In this document: positions 24,872-34,406 of the stretch, piece after piece
Layout: each line of letters opens with the position of its first letter
How positions within the stretch are numbered: the first letter of the stretch is position 1
Source: a virus
DNA length: 64,000 nucleotides
Virus record (IMG/VR): IMGVR_UViG_3300044294_000190
Location: 1 to 64,000 of that record
Reading direction: 5' to 3' (one strand)
Notes under the pieces: model-generated
What the model saw: the letters and a program-made list of their open reading frames with translations, nothing else
What the model was told of the DNA's origin: nothing
Databases searched by the model: none
Position numbers and translations under genes: made by a program

Positions 24872-25132
24872 TTAACTCGGATTTACGTTGAGAATAAATA
24901 CATTTGAAAAATCAATTCCATCAGCAGTAACAACTACTTGTTCTCCAATTTTTGGAACCGACCAAACACCATTTACAGGTTTACGCCCTATTTTAGAAAC
25001 AGTCACCGCTGTATCCGGTCCAAACCGTGCCGGTATTCTTACTTTTATTTCCCCTGTTGTTGAGTTTGCCAATGATACGATTGCCCTATATACCCCCACC
25101 GGAGCCCTGTTGGTATTGTTATTAGTAAACAT
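24872..25132 (-). CDS. baseplate spike/OB-fold protein
   Basis: 86 residues from ATG 25132 (an upstream TTG is weaker). Mostly beta: VGVYRAIVSLANSTTGEIKV, RIPARFGPDTAVTV, and IGEQVVVTADGIDFSNVFIL. The pattern 'vkVriPa...pkiGeqVvv' resembles the OB-fold of gpV/gp5-type baseplate spike proteins, here without the long beta-helix. Found between the hub gene and gp25-like gene, as spike proteins normally are. Confidence 0.7.
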   Translation of the reverse strand: MFTNNNTNRAPVGVYRAIVSLANSTTGEIKVRIPARFGPDTAVTVSKIGRKPVNGVWSVPKIGEQVVVTADGIDFSNVFILNVNPS

Positions 25133-26279
25133 AAGCAAACTCTCGTGAACTTACCCATCTATTATTGCTCAAAATTGACGTTGGCGGATCCCGATAAATA
25201 GAACCAGGGGGCGTTCGTAAACCTTGATCGTTTGTCGCATCCGTTTTTAAGTTTAACGTTGTGACAAAATGCGCGTTATTTACTAGGTGTCTAACTTCTG
25301 AAACAATCCAGTAACCATCAAATTTTGAGTCATATTTGTTTACAAAAGCCAACCTTCCCGGAAGAGCTGTAGAGATTCCAATTACAGACACTTTCGCGTT
25401 CATTGGAAAGTTAAATCGAGTGTACCGATTTACAAACTGTTTTAACCCGTCTTGAGACACAGCATTCATAGAAATTTCGTGCGTAAATCTAGGAGTAAGT
25501 GTTTTGCCAAGTCCGCTGCTAGAACTGTTTGTTGACGTTACTTCTATCTCTTTTCTAAGAACATCAAACGATTTTAATGACCAATTTGCGTGGCCTCCAT
25601 CTGGAGTTACGTCTCCAAACGTACCTTTAAATTCATAAATTGACCCAGGCTGTCTTTGCGCTGTCTCACCAATGCTGACTAATTGGGTTGGAGGCGTTGA
25701 CCTAAAGTAAGAAGAAAAAGGATCATAAACATGAATGTGTGTGCCAGAAACCATTACGTAATAGCCAATTGATTCTGCGGTATCTGACAGTAGTTCCCAA
25801 TCACTTTTACCAGACTGTTCAACTACTTTAAATGTGTAATTGTTGTTTGGAACGGAATATGACAACTTATAACGCTTTGCTAGGGAGGAAACAAGTTTTG
25901 GCAAAGTTGTATCAATGTACACTGCGCTTTTTATTTGTTTCATGTCGTAACTTGCCCCAAAACACACTACGCGAGCGGCTTGGATAAGCGATTCATTAAC
26001 AATTCCCATTCGAGCGTTGGCTTCAACATCAACATACGCAACATAACCAATAAACGTAACCATATTGCTTTCGTTGTTGCCCAAAGCGATTGAGACGGGC
26101 AAACCAATGTATTCAGTTACAGCAATACCCGGAAAACCCGAATAGGTAATAATGGCCATGTCATGTTTGTTTTCCGACATGATTAATTCAACAGAAACGA
26201 TACGGGTGTCAGGCACAGTGGCCCGATCAATAAACACATTTAAAAGCGGAGCGTCGTTATACGCGTTTCTAAAAATCAT
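25122..26279 (-). CDS. tail hub protein (gpD/gp27-like)
   Basis: 385 residues. Begins FRNAYNDAPLLNVFIDRAT and contains hub-like beta domains, with LSYSVPNNNYTFKVVEQSGK then SDWELLSDTAESIGYYVMVS, which matches the 'dw.ll..la..ig..' region of late control D/phage hub proteins. The C-terminal half is beta-rich. It forms the trimeric platform under the tail tube. Position between the LysM gene and the spike gene supports the call. Confidence 0.8.
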   Translation of the reverse strand: MIFRNAYNDAPLLNVFIDRATVPDTRIVSVELIMSENKHDMAIITYSGFPGIAVTEYIGLPVSIALGNNESNMVTFIGYVAYVDVEANARMGIVNESLIQAARVVCFGASYDMKQIKSAVYIDTTLPKLVSSLAKRYKLSYSVPNNNYTFKVVEQSGKSDWELLSDTAESIGYYVMVSGTHIHVYDPFSSYFRSTPPTQLVSIGETAQRQPGSIYEFKGTFGDVTPDGGHANWSLKSFDVLRKEIEVTSTNSSSSGLGKTLTPRFTHEISMNAVSQDGLKQFVNRYTRFNFPMNAKVSVIGISTALPGRLAFVNKYDSKFDGYWIVSEVRHLVNNAHFVTTLNLKTDATNDQGLRTPPGSIYRDPPTSILSNNRWVSSREFAYVY

Positions 26280-26545
26280 TGTGGTATTCGAATGACCGTG
26301 CCAGGAGTAAGGTCTAGGGGAAATTTAACTTGAGGGTTAATGTCTGCAATACGCCAATATTGTGCGCTGTCTCCGTATAACCGAGCTGCAATGTTTTCAA
26401 AAGTATCTCCAGGACCAACTGTATATGTTTGAACACCAACGGAGTAACCAGGTTTTCTTGTAGCCGTTAGCTTTCCGTCTACTGCTGAGTTTTCTCCGTA
26501 CGTGTACCTAGACAATGTGTAAAGCATCAAAGATTCTCCGGCCAT
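26276..26545 (-). CDS. LysM-containing baseplate/tube-cap protein
   Basis: 89 residues. The C-terminal ~50 residues are a LysM domain: TYTVGPGDTFENIAARLYGD followed by YWRIADINPQ and LTPGTVIRIPQ. Small LysM proteins (gpX/gp53-like) occur in contractile tails where they cap or connect hub and tube. Its start overlaps the upstream gene by 19 bases and its stop overlaps the hub gene start by 4. Confidence 0.82.
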   Translation of the reverse strand: MAGESLMLYTLSRYTYGENSAVDGKLTATRKPGYSVGVQTYTVGPGDTFENIAARLYGDSAQYWRIADINPQVKFPLDLTPGTVIRIPQ

Positions 26546-28380
26546 CCGCTGTTTGAAATTGATAAGTTATTAAACAACTCATCTTTATCAGCTCTTAAAG
26601 TCCAATTTCCTTTTAGTACTTGTCTAGACTTATAACCTGCTTCAAAACGTCTTGCTTGAATACGCATAGTTAGTTCGACTACAAATTCTTCATTTTTGTA
26701 AGGAACAACTACTTGTCCTTGATGTCGTGGTCTAACAAATGTCCAACCCTCATTATCCGTAACCCATTTGTCCCTTATGAAACGCAAGTTAGCATGTCGA
26801 ATTTCTCCATTACTTGTAATTAAAAATGGATCATCTTTAGTTCCCCACCCCTTTAGATACTCAATTTCAGAAGGAAATGGTTGATCGTAGTCAACTGGAG
26901 TAATTGTGCTTCCTGTTGGAGAATGTCGGTTTTTAGTTACTGTACGCGCTGTATCAGGATTATTTTGATCCGCTCCCTTGGCGTATGTATGCCAATACAC
27001 TTTTATAACTGCCTCATAAAAGAACGTAACTTCTCCACCCGCAGAATTTCCATCTCCTTCATATTGTTTTCTAAATGAAGCACCAGCTTCTGATTCAAAG
27101 AAATCCATTTTAAATTCAAAACGTTGCGTTGAATTAGTAAACACAATATCCTGCAAACTGTCTCGATCACCTTGATTAAACCAGCTTCCCATTGAAAAGC
27201 CCGCTTGATCAACTGCGCCCTTAAAAAACGAATCAACACCTTGTTGAGTTTGTGTGAGAACATTTTGGTTCTCTTCGATTGGACCAACTGAATCAGCAAC
27301 ACTTGATGCTGGTGTTTGAGACACTGGAATGGTTGCTGTAAGCATTGTTTGTTTTTTATCAAAGCCAATGTACAACGCCTGCATGCTTACCTCAACGCTT
27401 GCCTGAGACGGAATGTAGTTTTTTGTAAACTTGTGAAAGTTGATGAGCGTTGAAGTAACAAAACCTTCAATAATCATCCATTTAGAAAACATGACTCTAA
27501 CAGGAACTGGCGTAATAAACGCAGTATTTCCAAGATTTGGATTTAACGATTGTTCTGACCAGTTCCAAGTCGGTGTAGTCTCTGCTTCTGTCTTTTCTTT
27601 GTCCTGATCGTCGGCTGTACTTGGGTCAGGTGCAGGTGGGTTTGCCGCTCGGGCGATTAGTGTTTGTTTAACCATGTTCAACATTTCTTGATTAAACCCT
27701 TGACCAACGACGGCGTCTAAAACCATGATGTCAGCAAGAACCCCAAGACCACAAACCCAACTTGGATCATATTGGTTGTTGATAAAGTATTCGGGATCGG
27801 TGTTTAAGGTGTTAACAATAAATCCCACGTTCACACTTTTTAGCCCATTTCCAGACCTAAACTTTCGTGAAACCAATTCAGCTTCCCGATTAAACAGTAA
27901 TTTAAAACTGTATGAGGCCTGCCCTGGGATTGGAACAGCCAATTGTGATGGTTCTTGATTGAAAAAGAATTGTGTTTCGTATGCATTTGCATCCACTGAC
28001 CGCACAATTGTGTCCGGTTGAAATTGAAAATTGCAGCGACGATTAAAGATTGTTGGGGGATTATCCATTTTTGCGTAAAATTCAGTTAAGCGTCGAATGT
28101 ATCCACGTTTTGTTCTTATCCGCTGCGGACGCCTTACCTTTGAACCAAGGTCTATAAAAGTGTCTCCCGGATAAATAAACAACGGGTTATCTTGCTGGTT
28201 GTTTGGGGTGGCCAGAGGAGTTACATTAAAATTAAATCCTTGACTTTTAAGTTTCGCTTGTACAGCAGCAGTTTTTAATTGTGCTTCTCTTGCGTCCGCT
28301 GACCCACTTGTTGCGTTTTGAATAAGTTCGAGATTCTTTTTTTTCGCTGCTCTTTCAACCGCATCTGCTTGTTTTTCCAT
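26527..28380 (-). CDS. large tail structural protein, unassigned
   Basis: 617 residues between the tape measure and LysM genes. N-terminal ~35 residues are a helix (EKQADAVERAAKKKNLELIQ). The rest is mixed beta with several aromatic strands (ANAYETQFFFNQEPSQLAVP, and RVMFSKWMIIEGFVTSTLIN near 310). A Thr/Ala/Asp linker with ADDQDKEKTEAETT is in the middle. Its location suggests a tail-tip or baseplate hub-associated protein. Its ATG overlaps the tape measure stop (TAATG). No family recognised. Confidence 0.7.
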   Translation of the reverse strand: MEKQADAVERAAKKKNLELIQNATSGSADAREAQLKTAAVQAKLKSQGFNFNVTPLATPNNQQDNPLFIYPGDTFIDLGSKVRRPQRIRTKRGYIRRLTEFYAKMDNPPTIFNRRCNFQFQPDTIVRSVDANAYETQFFFNQEPSQLAVPIPGQASYSFKLLFNREAELVSRKFRSGNGLKSVNVGFIVNTLNTDPEYFINNQYDPSWVCGLGVLADIMVLDAVVGQGFNQEMLNMVKQTLIARAANPPAPDPSTADDQDKEKTEAETTPTWNWSEQSLNPNLGNTAFITPVPVRVMFSKWMIIEGFVTSTLINFHKFTKNYIPSQASVEVSMQALYIGFDKKQTMLTATIPVSQTPASSVADSVGPIEENQNVLTQTQQGVDSFFKGAVDQAGFSMGSWFNQGDRDSLQDIVFTNSTQRFEFKMDFFESEAGASFRKQYEGDGNSAGGEVTFFYEAVIKVYWHTYAKGADQNNPDTARTVTKNRHSPTGSTITPVDYDQPFPSEIEYLKGWGTKDDPFLITSNGEIRHANLRFIRDKWVTDNEGWTFVRPRHQGQVVVPYKNEEFVVELTMRIQARRFEAGYKSRQVLKGNWTLRADKDELFNNLSISNSGWPENL

Positions 28381-31235
28381 TACGTTGTCCTCAACAATTC
28401 TCGCTTGATTTCTTGCTGCAAGATCCTAGAAATTTCTTGCGCCACTCGCTGAGCATCTTGTGTGTTGTTACCAGTAGATGTAACGTAGATGTTTGGAGCA
28501 ATATTAACACTTGTTCCACCCTGGATGACAACGCCATTACCCTGTTTAGCGGGTGTGTTAATCGTTGAGTCTCCACCACCAAACCCAAGTGGCATAGTAA
28601 TTGTTTTTTGTTCAGCTGGTGTGTCGACCACTGGGTCTCCACCACCAAACCCAAGCTCTTTAGTAATTGCTTGGGCCTTTGGCATAATAGACTCGGTGTT
28701 GGCAAGCGGATTTCCATCAATGTTCCATGGTGAGTAGTTTCCACCGCCAAACAAAATTCGAGCTGCTTTAACGTTTGTTTCTGGGTCATACAGTTCTTCG
28801 TTTTTATCTATCTTAAAATAATTACGTCGCGCAGGACCCATTTTGCCCATCATGTTGATTTGGAACAATCCATATGACAAATCGTCCTTATCATCCGCCT
28901 TTACTCCCGGAATCCATCGAGATTCTCTCCATGAAATAGCAAGCATGTTGGTAATGTCTTTTCCTTTAAAACCACGTTTGTGCAAAAGCCTGGCAAGGTC
29001 ATAGGGATCCATCGGCTGTTTAGACCCGGCAAGGTTTGAATAGTTAGTTTCCTCAGTTTTGCTTGAAGAGTTAGTTGCCCCAGTTCGGTTAGCAACTCCA
29101 CGAACGGTTGCCGAGCCTCCACCACCATCCATTTTTGCCGCAGTTGCGGCAAACGGTTCCCCAACAATTGACGAAATACTCACTTGACTAAAGGTTTCAT
29201 AGCTGGAACCAAGGGATCCAGAATTCCCAATTACTTTGTCGCCAACAACGGCCCCGCTATGCGGCTTACCCCTAGCGTCAACTTCTACGTTTGCAGAATC
29301 ACGCCTTGTTCCAGCCGGTTGCCCCCAAGGCGAGCCCCGTTTTTCGTACTCGAAACGAGAGTCAGGGAGCTCTGCTGGTTGTACGTGCCATGGCTCATTA
29401 TTAACATTAGCAAATGTCTTAAGACCAAACCTTTCTGCATTTTTGACCACCCAATCAAGATCGCCCACAAGGTCCGCCGCCAAACCAATTTCGTGCATAG
29501 AACGACCTGGGGGAGCGGCGGGTGGTCCTGAATGGTGTTTCCAACCTTTTCCATCCCAAGTTAAGTCGGCTTTTTCATTACCTCGCACAGGTCGATAACG
29601 GTCATGAAACAGCTTTGTCTGTTCAGCTTCAGATCGATGACCAGTACCAAGGCCTACGTTGGGGTTAGCGGCGAACAGGCGCAACAAACGATCACGGAAT
29701 TGAGAATTAAGTTTTGCAAAATGCCCAACGTTAGAAAGTTCACCCAGCGTTATTCGCTTAATTGGTTTGTTGTAGCCAATGGGAATTTTTGTCGTCTGTG
29801 GGCTTCCGGTTTTAGCGGTAGGCACAGGGTCACCAGACATCAGTGTTGCGCCTGTTGCTATTGCCCCAGCTGAAATTGCTAGAGACGCTCCTCCTGTAAA
29901 GGGTGTAAGGCCAGCACCAACCACAGCCCCACCAACCATTAAAGCACCACCAAGAATCTTGCGTCCAATGCTTCCTTTAGTAGATACGCCAGTGCCAACA
30001 ATTCCAGAAAGTTTGTCTTCAAAAGCTTCAAGTGCCCTGTTTACGCTCTGTATATTTTTTTCCATATCAGCAAAGTTGTCAGCTTGACGTTTGTAAAATT
30101 GTTCGTCTCGATTCTCTTTTACACGAATGGTTTCCTCAGCTTGAGTAGCAAAGTTTTGCTCAATCCCCATTACCGAACGGTGTTTTGCGTCTGAAGGGTC
30201 GTACATTGTTTTGCTACCAGTTTTTTTCTGATAAGACTGGTTGGCTTCGGCATAATCAAGAACTAGGTCAATCATGTCTGGCGGAACGCCGGATGCTTCA
30301 AGCATTGCTCTGGTATTTGACCCTTGTTGGCGGGCCCCAGCCAACCGATCAGCATTTGTAAGACCGGTTCTCTGAACAATTTGTTTAATAACGTTGTCCA
30401 TTGAGTTTTGCTGACCACCAAAGCCGTACAAACCCGTGCCAAGCATCATGGTCATTCGGTTGTTAACAGCAGCACTTCCCAATGTTCCAGCCATCTGAGC
30501 CATTTGCTCGGTGCTGTATGAGTAGCCAGACAGAGCACGAAGACCAGCAATACCAGCATGGTTTAGTTGGGCATTAATACCTGTAGATGCTTGCAAAGAA
30601 AGCAACGTATTTATGCCGTTGTAACCAAGTCGAGAACCGCGCATTGGGTCGCGCATATCCTCGATGTATTGCATGTTTGAGATGCCCTTGTTTTGCTGAT
30701 AGTAAACCGCAAGCTTGTCAACCGACAAAGAACGCATGTAGTTGTTATCAATGCGGGAATCAAGGGCTTGAATTCCAAGATTTAATGCTTGGAACGCAAA
30801 CATAGCAGCACTAGCTCCACCACCACCACCACCAGGGGCAGCACCACCAGGGGCAGCACCACCAGGAGCACGCGTGTTACCAACAAACACTTGTTGGACG
30901 TTGGTCACCGTCCCGCTTTGGTTTACCCCAGATCCAGGGGGGCCCATTGGTAGCGAAATACCAGCACCAGTGGGGTTCTGTGCCCCAGCACCACCACTCT
31001 GGGTTCTCTGAATTCCCTGCATCAGTTGCAGGGTCTTATTCAATTTTGTATTGATGTTGGGCAGCGTTTTATTTAAATACTCAAAATCTTTTCTAATCTG
31101 ATTAATTGACGCAGCAACTTTTTCAATAGCTTTAGTGTCAACATTAAACCTGGCGCGCAGATCACCCATCGCTCTGCCGCGACCACCACCCTGCGAGGGA
31201 TTTCCCGCAACGCTCGGTTCGTTAGTTGTTACCAT
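28380..31235 (-). CDS. tail tape measure/tail lysin with VanY-like and transglycosylase-like domains
   Basis: 951 residues. Residues ~30-75 form a coiled coil (AIEKVAASINQIRKDFEYLN). A Gly/Ala/Pro-rich segment (75-140) and a helical region to ~400 follow. A small hydrophobic stretch (about 415-460: ILGGALMVGGAVVGAGLTPF) could cross a membrane. At ~500-640 is an M15/VanY-like D-Ala-D-Ala carboxypeptidase: TGHRSEAEQTKLF, PGRSMHEIGLAADLVGD and EPWHVQP contain the His/Asp/His zinc ligands. At ~740-870 is a lysozyme/SLT-like fold: SWRESRWIPGV (catalytic Glu) and SYGLFQIN. It would open the cell wall during DNA injection. Length is modest for a tape measure, so the tail should be of medium length. 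Confidence 0.82.
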   Translation of the reverse strand: MVTTNEPSVAGNPSQGGGRGRAMGDLRARFNVDTKAIEKVAASINQIRKDFEYLNKTLPNINTKLNKTLQLMQGIQRTQSGGAGAQNPTGAGISLPMGPPGSGVNQSGTVTNVQQVFVGNTRAPGGAAPGGAAPGGGGGGASAAMFAFQALNLGIQALDSRIDNNYMRSLSVDKLAVYYQQNKGISNMQYIEDMRDPMRGSRLGYNGINTLLSLQASTGINAQLNHAGIAGLRALSGYSYSTEQMAQMAGTLGSAAVNNRMTMMLGTGLYGFGGQQNSMDNVIKQIVQRTGLTNADRLAGARQQGSNTRAMLEASGVPPDMIDLVLDYAEANQSYQKKTGSKTMYDPSDAKHRSVMGIEQNFATQAEETIRVKENRDEQFYKRQADNFADMEKNIQSVNRALEAFEDKLSGIVGTGVSTKGSIGRKILGGALMVGGAVVGAGLTPFTGGASLAISAGAIATGATLMSGDPVPTAKTGSPQTTKIPIGYNKPIKRITLGELSNVGHFAKLNSQFRDRLLRLFAANPNVGLGTGHRSEAEQTKLFHDRYRPVRGNEKADLTWDGKGWKHHSGPPAAPPGRSMHEIGLAADLVGDLDWVVKNAERFGLKTFANVNNEPWHVQPAELPDSRFEYEKRGSPWGQPAGTRRDSANVEVDARGKPHSGAVVGDKVIGNSGSLGSSYETFSQVSISSIVGEPFAATAAKMDGGGGSATVRGVANRTGATNSSSKTEETNYSNLAGSKQPMDPYDLARLLHKRGFKGKDITNMLAISWRESRWIPGVKADDKDDLSYGLFQINMMGKMGPARRNYFKIDKNEELYDPETNVKAARILFGGGNYSPWNIDGNPLANTESIMPKAQAITKELGFGGGDPVVDTPAEQKTITMPLGFGGGDSTINTPAKQGNGVVIQGGTSVNIAPNIYVTSTGNNTQDAQRVAQEISRILQQEIKRELLRTT

Positions 31236-31396
31236 TACTCCTGCCTATGCCAGCGACTCATGGCCGCCCAATAAATACGTTGACGCACGGTCATCGTTTT
31301 AATATCTTTTAGCGAAAAGCCTTTGTAGACAGAAGCAATTGAATCGTAATCCCAATATGTACCTACTAGATTAGCTGAATAAAAGGGAGGCCCAAT
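31235..31396 (-). CDS. tail assembly chaperone extension, probably reached by frameshift
   Basis: This frame is open from just after a TGA at 31397-31399 to a TAA at 31235-31237, has no start codon near its beginning, and lies +1 (or -2) relative to the upstream gene. Shifting in the overlap 31374-31396, which contains CCTCCCTTTT, would add ~48 residues (YSANLVGTYWDYDSIASVYK, then GFSLKDIKTMTVRQRIYWAA). Its stop overlaps the tape measure ATG (TAATG). This is the standard place for the frameshifted chaperone of tailed phages. Confidence 0.6.
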   Translation of the reverse strand: MGPPFYSANLVGTYWDYDSIASVYKGFSLKDIKTMTVRQRIYWAAMSRWHRQE

Positions 31397-32165
31397 TCAA
31401 CATGATTGGAAAGGGCTTTTCACAATGGGCGCAGTGGGCTTCCACCTCCTTGATTTCTGGCCCCGGTTGAGCTTCTACTAATTTAGAAATAATCAAAGCG
31501 CGGTCTTTCATACCAAGGCTCTTTGCCCACTTATTCACATCCTTAGGCTTTTTACCTTCTTCCCATTCCGCACATCGAGCAATCAAAATGGTGTTTTGTT
31601 CAGGAATGTTGTTTGCCTTTTTACTAACTACTTGACTATCCGCACCATTGACCAAACGAAAACGCTGGGTGGTTCCGTTACGCAATTTAATTTCAATGGG
31701 CTCCTGGGGATTTCCCTTAGGTTTTTTAATTGGAAACTCCGACATTTCAATAAGAACGTCGTTTGACTTTCCACACTGAGGACAATTGATTTGGTACTCA
31801 CGGTTTTCGCCATAGGTTGCACGAACCGTGGTCAAAAACAAAGTGTCACGATCACCAATGATCAGAGCGTCAATAACTTCCGGATGTTTTTCAATTTGGA
31901 TGTTTCCAATACAATAAACGCTTCTCTTTAAAAGAGCCGCCATGTACTGCGCATACAACAAATCACCCTTGGCATCCAACGCCGCAAGGGCCTCCTCGTC
32001 TTCGCCAGTCAATTCCCTGACAGTTGCGGTAGTTTCCCACTCATTAGTTTCAGTATTTAGTACACCACGAAACAACTCAACGGTTGTATTTGGTGTTAAT
32101 TCAATTTTGGGGACTGGATCTGCAATAGCAGCCTGAACCGCAAGGGCTTCTGATTGTGTTGCCAT
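31371..32165 (-). CDS. tail assembly chaperone / gp26-like tail protein, zero frame
   Basis: 264 residues. N-terminal part is acidic (EWETTATVRELTGEDEEALA), followed by a small alpha/beta region. A CPQCGK site at about 138 and AHCAHCEK near the C-terminus make a CxxC...CxxC zinc-binding pair. Such zinc-containing proteins between tube and tape measure genes are seen in other myoviruses (T4 gp26-like). It is translated as is and, by frameshift near its stop, as a longer product. The family call is moderate; the position between tube and tape measure is firm. Confidence 0.75.
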   Translation of the reverse strand: MATQSEALAVQAAIADPVPKIELTPNTTVELFRGVLNTETNEWETTATVRELTGEDEEALAALDAKGDLLYAQYMAALLKRSVYCIGNIQIEKHPEVIDALIIGDRDTLFLTTVRATYGENREYQINCPQCGKSNDVLIEMSEFPIKKPKGNPQEPIEIKLRNGTTQRFRLVNGADSQVVSKKANNIPEQNTILIARCAEWEEGKKPKDVNKWAKSLGMKDRALIISKLVEAQPGPEIKEVEAHCAHCEKPFPIMLNWASLLFS

Positions 32166-32185
32166 ATTATGCTCCTAAGTTGTAA

Positions 32186-32812
32186 TCAGTTTGCTTCTGC
32201 CAGACTATTAATTTCCCCTGCGTTCCACGCCACGAAAAAACCTTCGTGGTGAATGTTTAACTGTTGAATCATAATGCCGTTGTCACCAGCATTCAAGTCG
32301 CTCAAACCGTAAGCACCGGGCCAGCAGTTAAACAGTTTGAATGCCAATTTGATGTTACCAGGCTTGAGATCAGCTGAAGGATCACTGCTATCCCAAGCAT
32401 AACGAGCATCCCCAGCGGTGTAGGGGTGGTCAAAGACTTTAACCAGAACGTTGCAACGGTAATTGGTTGAATCACCTTGGGCGCCACCAGGAAAACCACC
32501 AGTGCCACCGTTGATCCACGAATGAATGAACTTTTGCCACTTCCACAACTGGTCCTGAGTAGCAAACGCTCCACGAGCAAACGAAACTGCTGGGAAGTCT
32601 GACTGACCAACCATCTTGTGCGGATGAGTGTTCATACCACCCTCACGATAGGCAATTAGCTCGTTTTGAACTGACAGACCGCCCATCTGGGCAAAACCAA
32701 GATCGCCAATGCCAGTCAGCAAGTTTCCAAGAACGCCGGTACCGTCAATGGCTTCAAAACGAATCGTAAACTTAAAGTTACGAAGCGGGTCTGTACGTTG
32801 TACTTTAGGCAT
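32186..32812 (-). CDS. tail tube protein
   Basis: 208 residues from ATG 32812 with AGGAGATATC directly upstream; an upstream extension from 32857 is not supported. The sequence begins PKVQRTDPLRNFKFTIRFEA and continues with the features of gp19-like tube proteins: a beta core, SFARGAFATQDQLWKWQKFI and a C-terminal FKLFNCWPGAYGLSDLNAGD with 'IMIQQLNIHHEGF'. Directly after the sheath gene, as in other myoviruses. Confidence 0.88.
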   Translation of the reverse strand: MPKVQRTDPLRNFKFTIRFEAIDGTGVLGNLLTGIGDLGFAQMGGLSVQNELIAYREGGMNTHPHKMVGQSDFPAVSFARGAFATQDQLWKWQKFIHSWINGGTGGFPGGAQGDSTNYRCNVLVKVFDHPYTAGDARYAWDSSDPSADLKPGNIKLAFKLFNCWPGAYGLSDLNAGDNGIMIQQLNIHHEGFFVAWNAGEINSLAEAN

Positions 32813-32820
32813 GATATCTC

Positions 32821-34368
32821 CTAGATATTGGTAGTGGCCGTTGATCCACCAGCCCATTGGCTGACGGTAATGACAATGAATTCAGCAGGATTTTGCAATG
32901 CAACACCCACTTCAATATTAACTTGACCGTCTTCTACCGTGGTTGGCGTGTTGTTTGTCGAGTTACAGACGACGTAGAAAGCTTCTGACGTAGTGTTGCC
33001 CTTAAGACCACCGGTTCCCCAGAAAGCCGTAAGAAGTGCTGACACACGGATGGTCAGACCCTCCCACAGACGCACATCGTTCGGCTCAAAAAGTGCATAC
33101 GCGGTTGAGTCTTTCAACGTTTGCTTAAGGAAGTTTAACGAACGTCGAACCGTAATAAATTTGTCCGCAGTGTTGCGAGCCAAGGTTCGAGCACCATTGA
33201 TGACGACACCAACGCCGGGGACAATCGTGAACAAGTTGAGTTGCTGGTTCTTGTACAAAGATCCCTGCTCAGTCTCAGTCAGCGTTGCCACCAAACCATA
33301 AACATTTCGGATGTCAAGACTGTAGCCAGCTGGTGCTTTTGACACACCACGTGCAATTTCGGAACGAACAAAAGCACCAGCCACAGCCCCACCAGGAAAA
33401 GTAGTGCGAATGGAAGCAGCACCAGTCTTAGTTGGATCAAACATCTTTAATGCCGGACCATAAACCGCACCGTAGCTTGACTGGGCGTATGTTGAAACAA
33501 CAGACTCCAATGCCGATTTACTAGTGGCGGTCTTTGATGTGTCAATAATTAAGAATGAGTTACCCCGCTCTTGCATTTTTGCCAAACCATCATTGACGAT
33601 GGTTGACGAGGTTTGACCAACCAGATTAAACAAAAGGGTTTGGGTAACGACATCGTAACTATCAAGAGCGGAGGCCCATTCTGTTGAATCCACAGCGCCG
33701 CTGCCCTCCGACCCGTTGGCAAAGTTTCCAGTAGTCACATAGTCGTTAGCACCAAGTCCGGCAATGGTAAGAGCTGCGCTTGAGCTAACGGTTGCCACGC
33801 TGGCAGTCTTAATGTACGACGAGTACAGATCAAGGACAGAGCCAAGGTAACGGGAATTAGATGGGTCAATTGACAACCCAGACCAATTTTCAACTTCGGT
33901 CCCATCAAGTTTTACTGTAACAGCAAACAAAGAGTTGTTAGTAAATTTAGGAGTGGTTGTTGGGGTTTGAAGAGTTGTTTCGTCAAAAGTATAATCAACC
34001 GTCAAACTGTTGCCCCAACCTCCGGGAGATTTTGAAACCAATGTCCAAAGATTTGCCGCAGCGCCAACTTCTGGAGTTCCCTGCAAAGTAGAGGTTGCGG
34101 TAACTGCAGTCGAGTCAGCAACGCGGGTCACGTACGCGGTTTGACCACCATTTGCAAAATAGTGGTAAACAGCATAGCCAAGATCGTAGTCGTTGGTTAA
34201 TTCACCAAATAATTGACGATACTGATTCCACGACGTAACAGCAGTTGGGGTAACTGGTCCACGCTCAGCCGTACCCAAAAATGCGGCGGCGGTTACACCA
34301 CTGTTTGCGTTAATGTTGGTAATAAACGCCGATTCTTTGACGTATACTCCTGGACGCTCGTATGCCAT
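32821..34368 (-). CDS. contractile tail sheath protein
   Basis: 515 residues, the size of other sheath subunits. The N-terminus AYERPGVYVKESAFITNINA with TAAAFLGTAERGPVTPT, then YAVYHYFANGGQTAYVTRVA, matches the conserved sheath start. The C-terminal domain is also typical: INGARTLARNTADKFITVRR, then SLNFLKQTLKDST, FEPNDVRLWEGLTIRVSALL and a final strand. This places the phage among the contractile-tailed viruses. SD AGGAG precedes ATG 34368. Confidence 0.94.
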   Translation of the reverse strand: MAYERPGVYVKESAFITNINANSGVTAAAFLGTAERGPVTPTAVTSWNQYRQLFGELTNDYDLGYAVYHYFANGGQTAYVTRVADSTAVTATSTLQGTPEVGAAANLWTLVSKSPGGWGNSLTVDYTFDETTLQTPTTTPKFTNNSLFAVTVKLDGTEVENWSGLSIDPSNSRYLGSVLDLYSSYIKTASVATVSSSAALTIAGLGANDYVTTGNFANGSEGSGAVDSTEWASALDSYDVVTQTLLFNLVGQTSSTIVNDGLAKMQERGNSFLIIDTSKTATSKSALESVVSTYAQSSYGAVYGPALKMFDPTKTGAASIRTTFPGGAVAGAFVRSEIARGVSKAPAGYSLDIRNVYGLVATLTETEQGSLYKNQQLNLFTIVPGVGVVINGARTLARNTADKFITVRRSLNFLKQTLKDSTAYALFEPNDVRLWEGLTIRVSALLTAFWGTGGLKGNTTSEAFYVVCNSTNNTPTTVEDGQVNIEVGVALQNPAEFIVITVSQWAGGSTATTNI

Positions 34369-34406
34369 GATGACTCCTATTACGTAGTTTTAAAGTGGAA
34401 AGATCA

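Noticed and set aside
31238-31293. Separate 19-codon gene starting at an internal ATG in the frameshift region
   Set aside because: Too short and without SD; the whole stop-free frame joined to the chaperone explains the region better.
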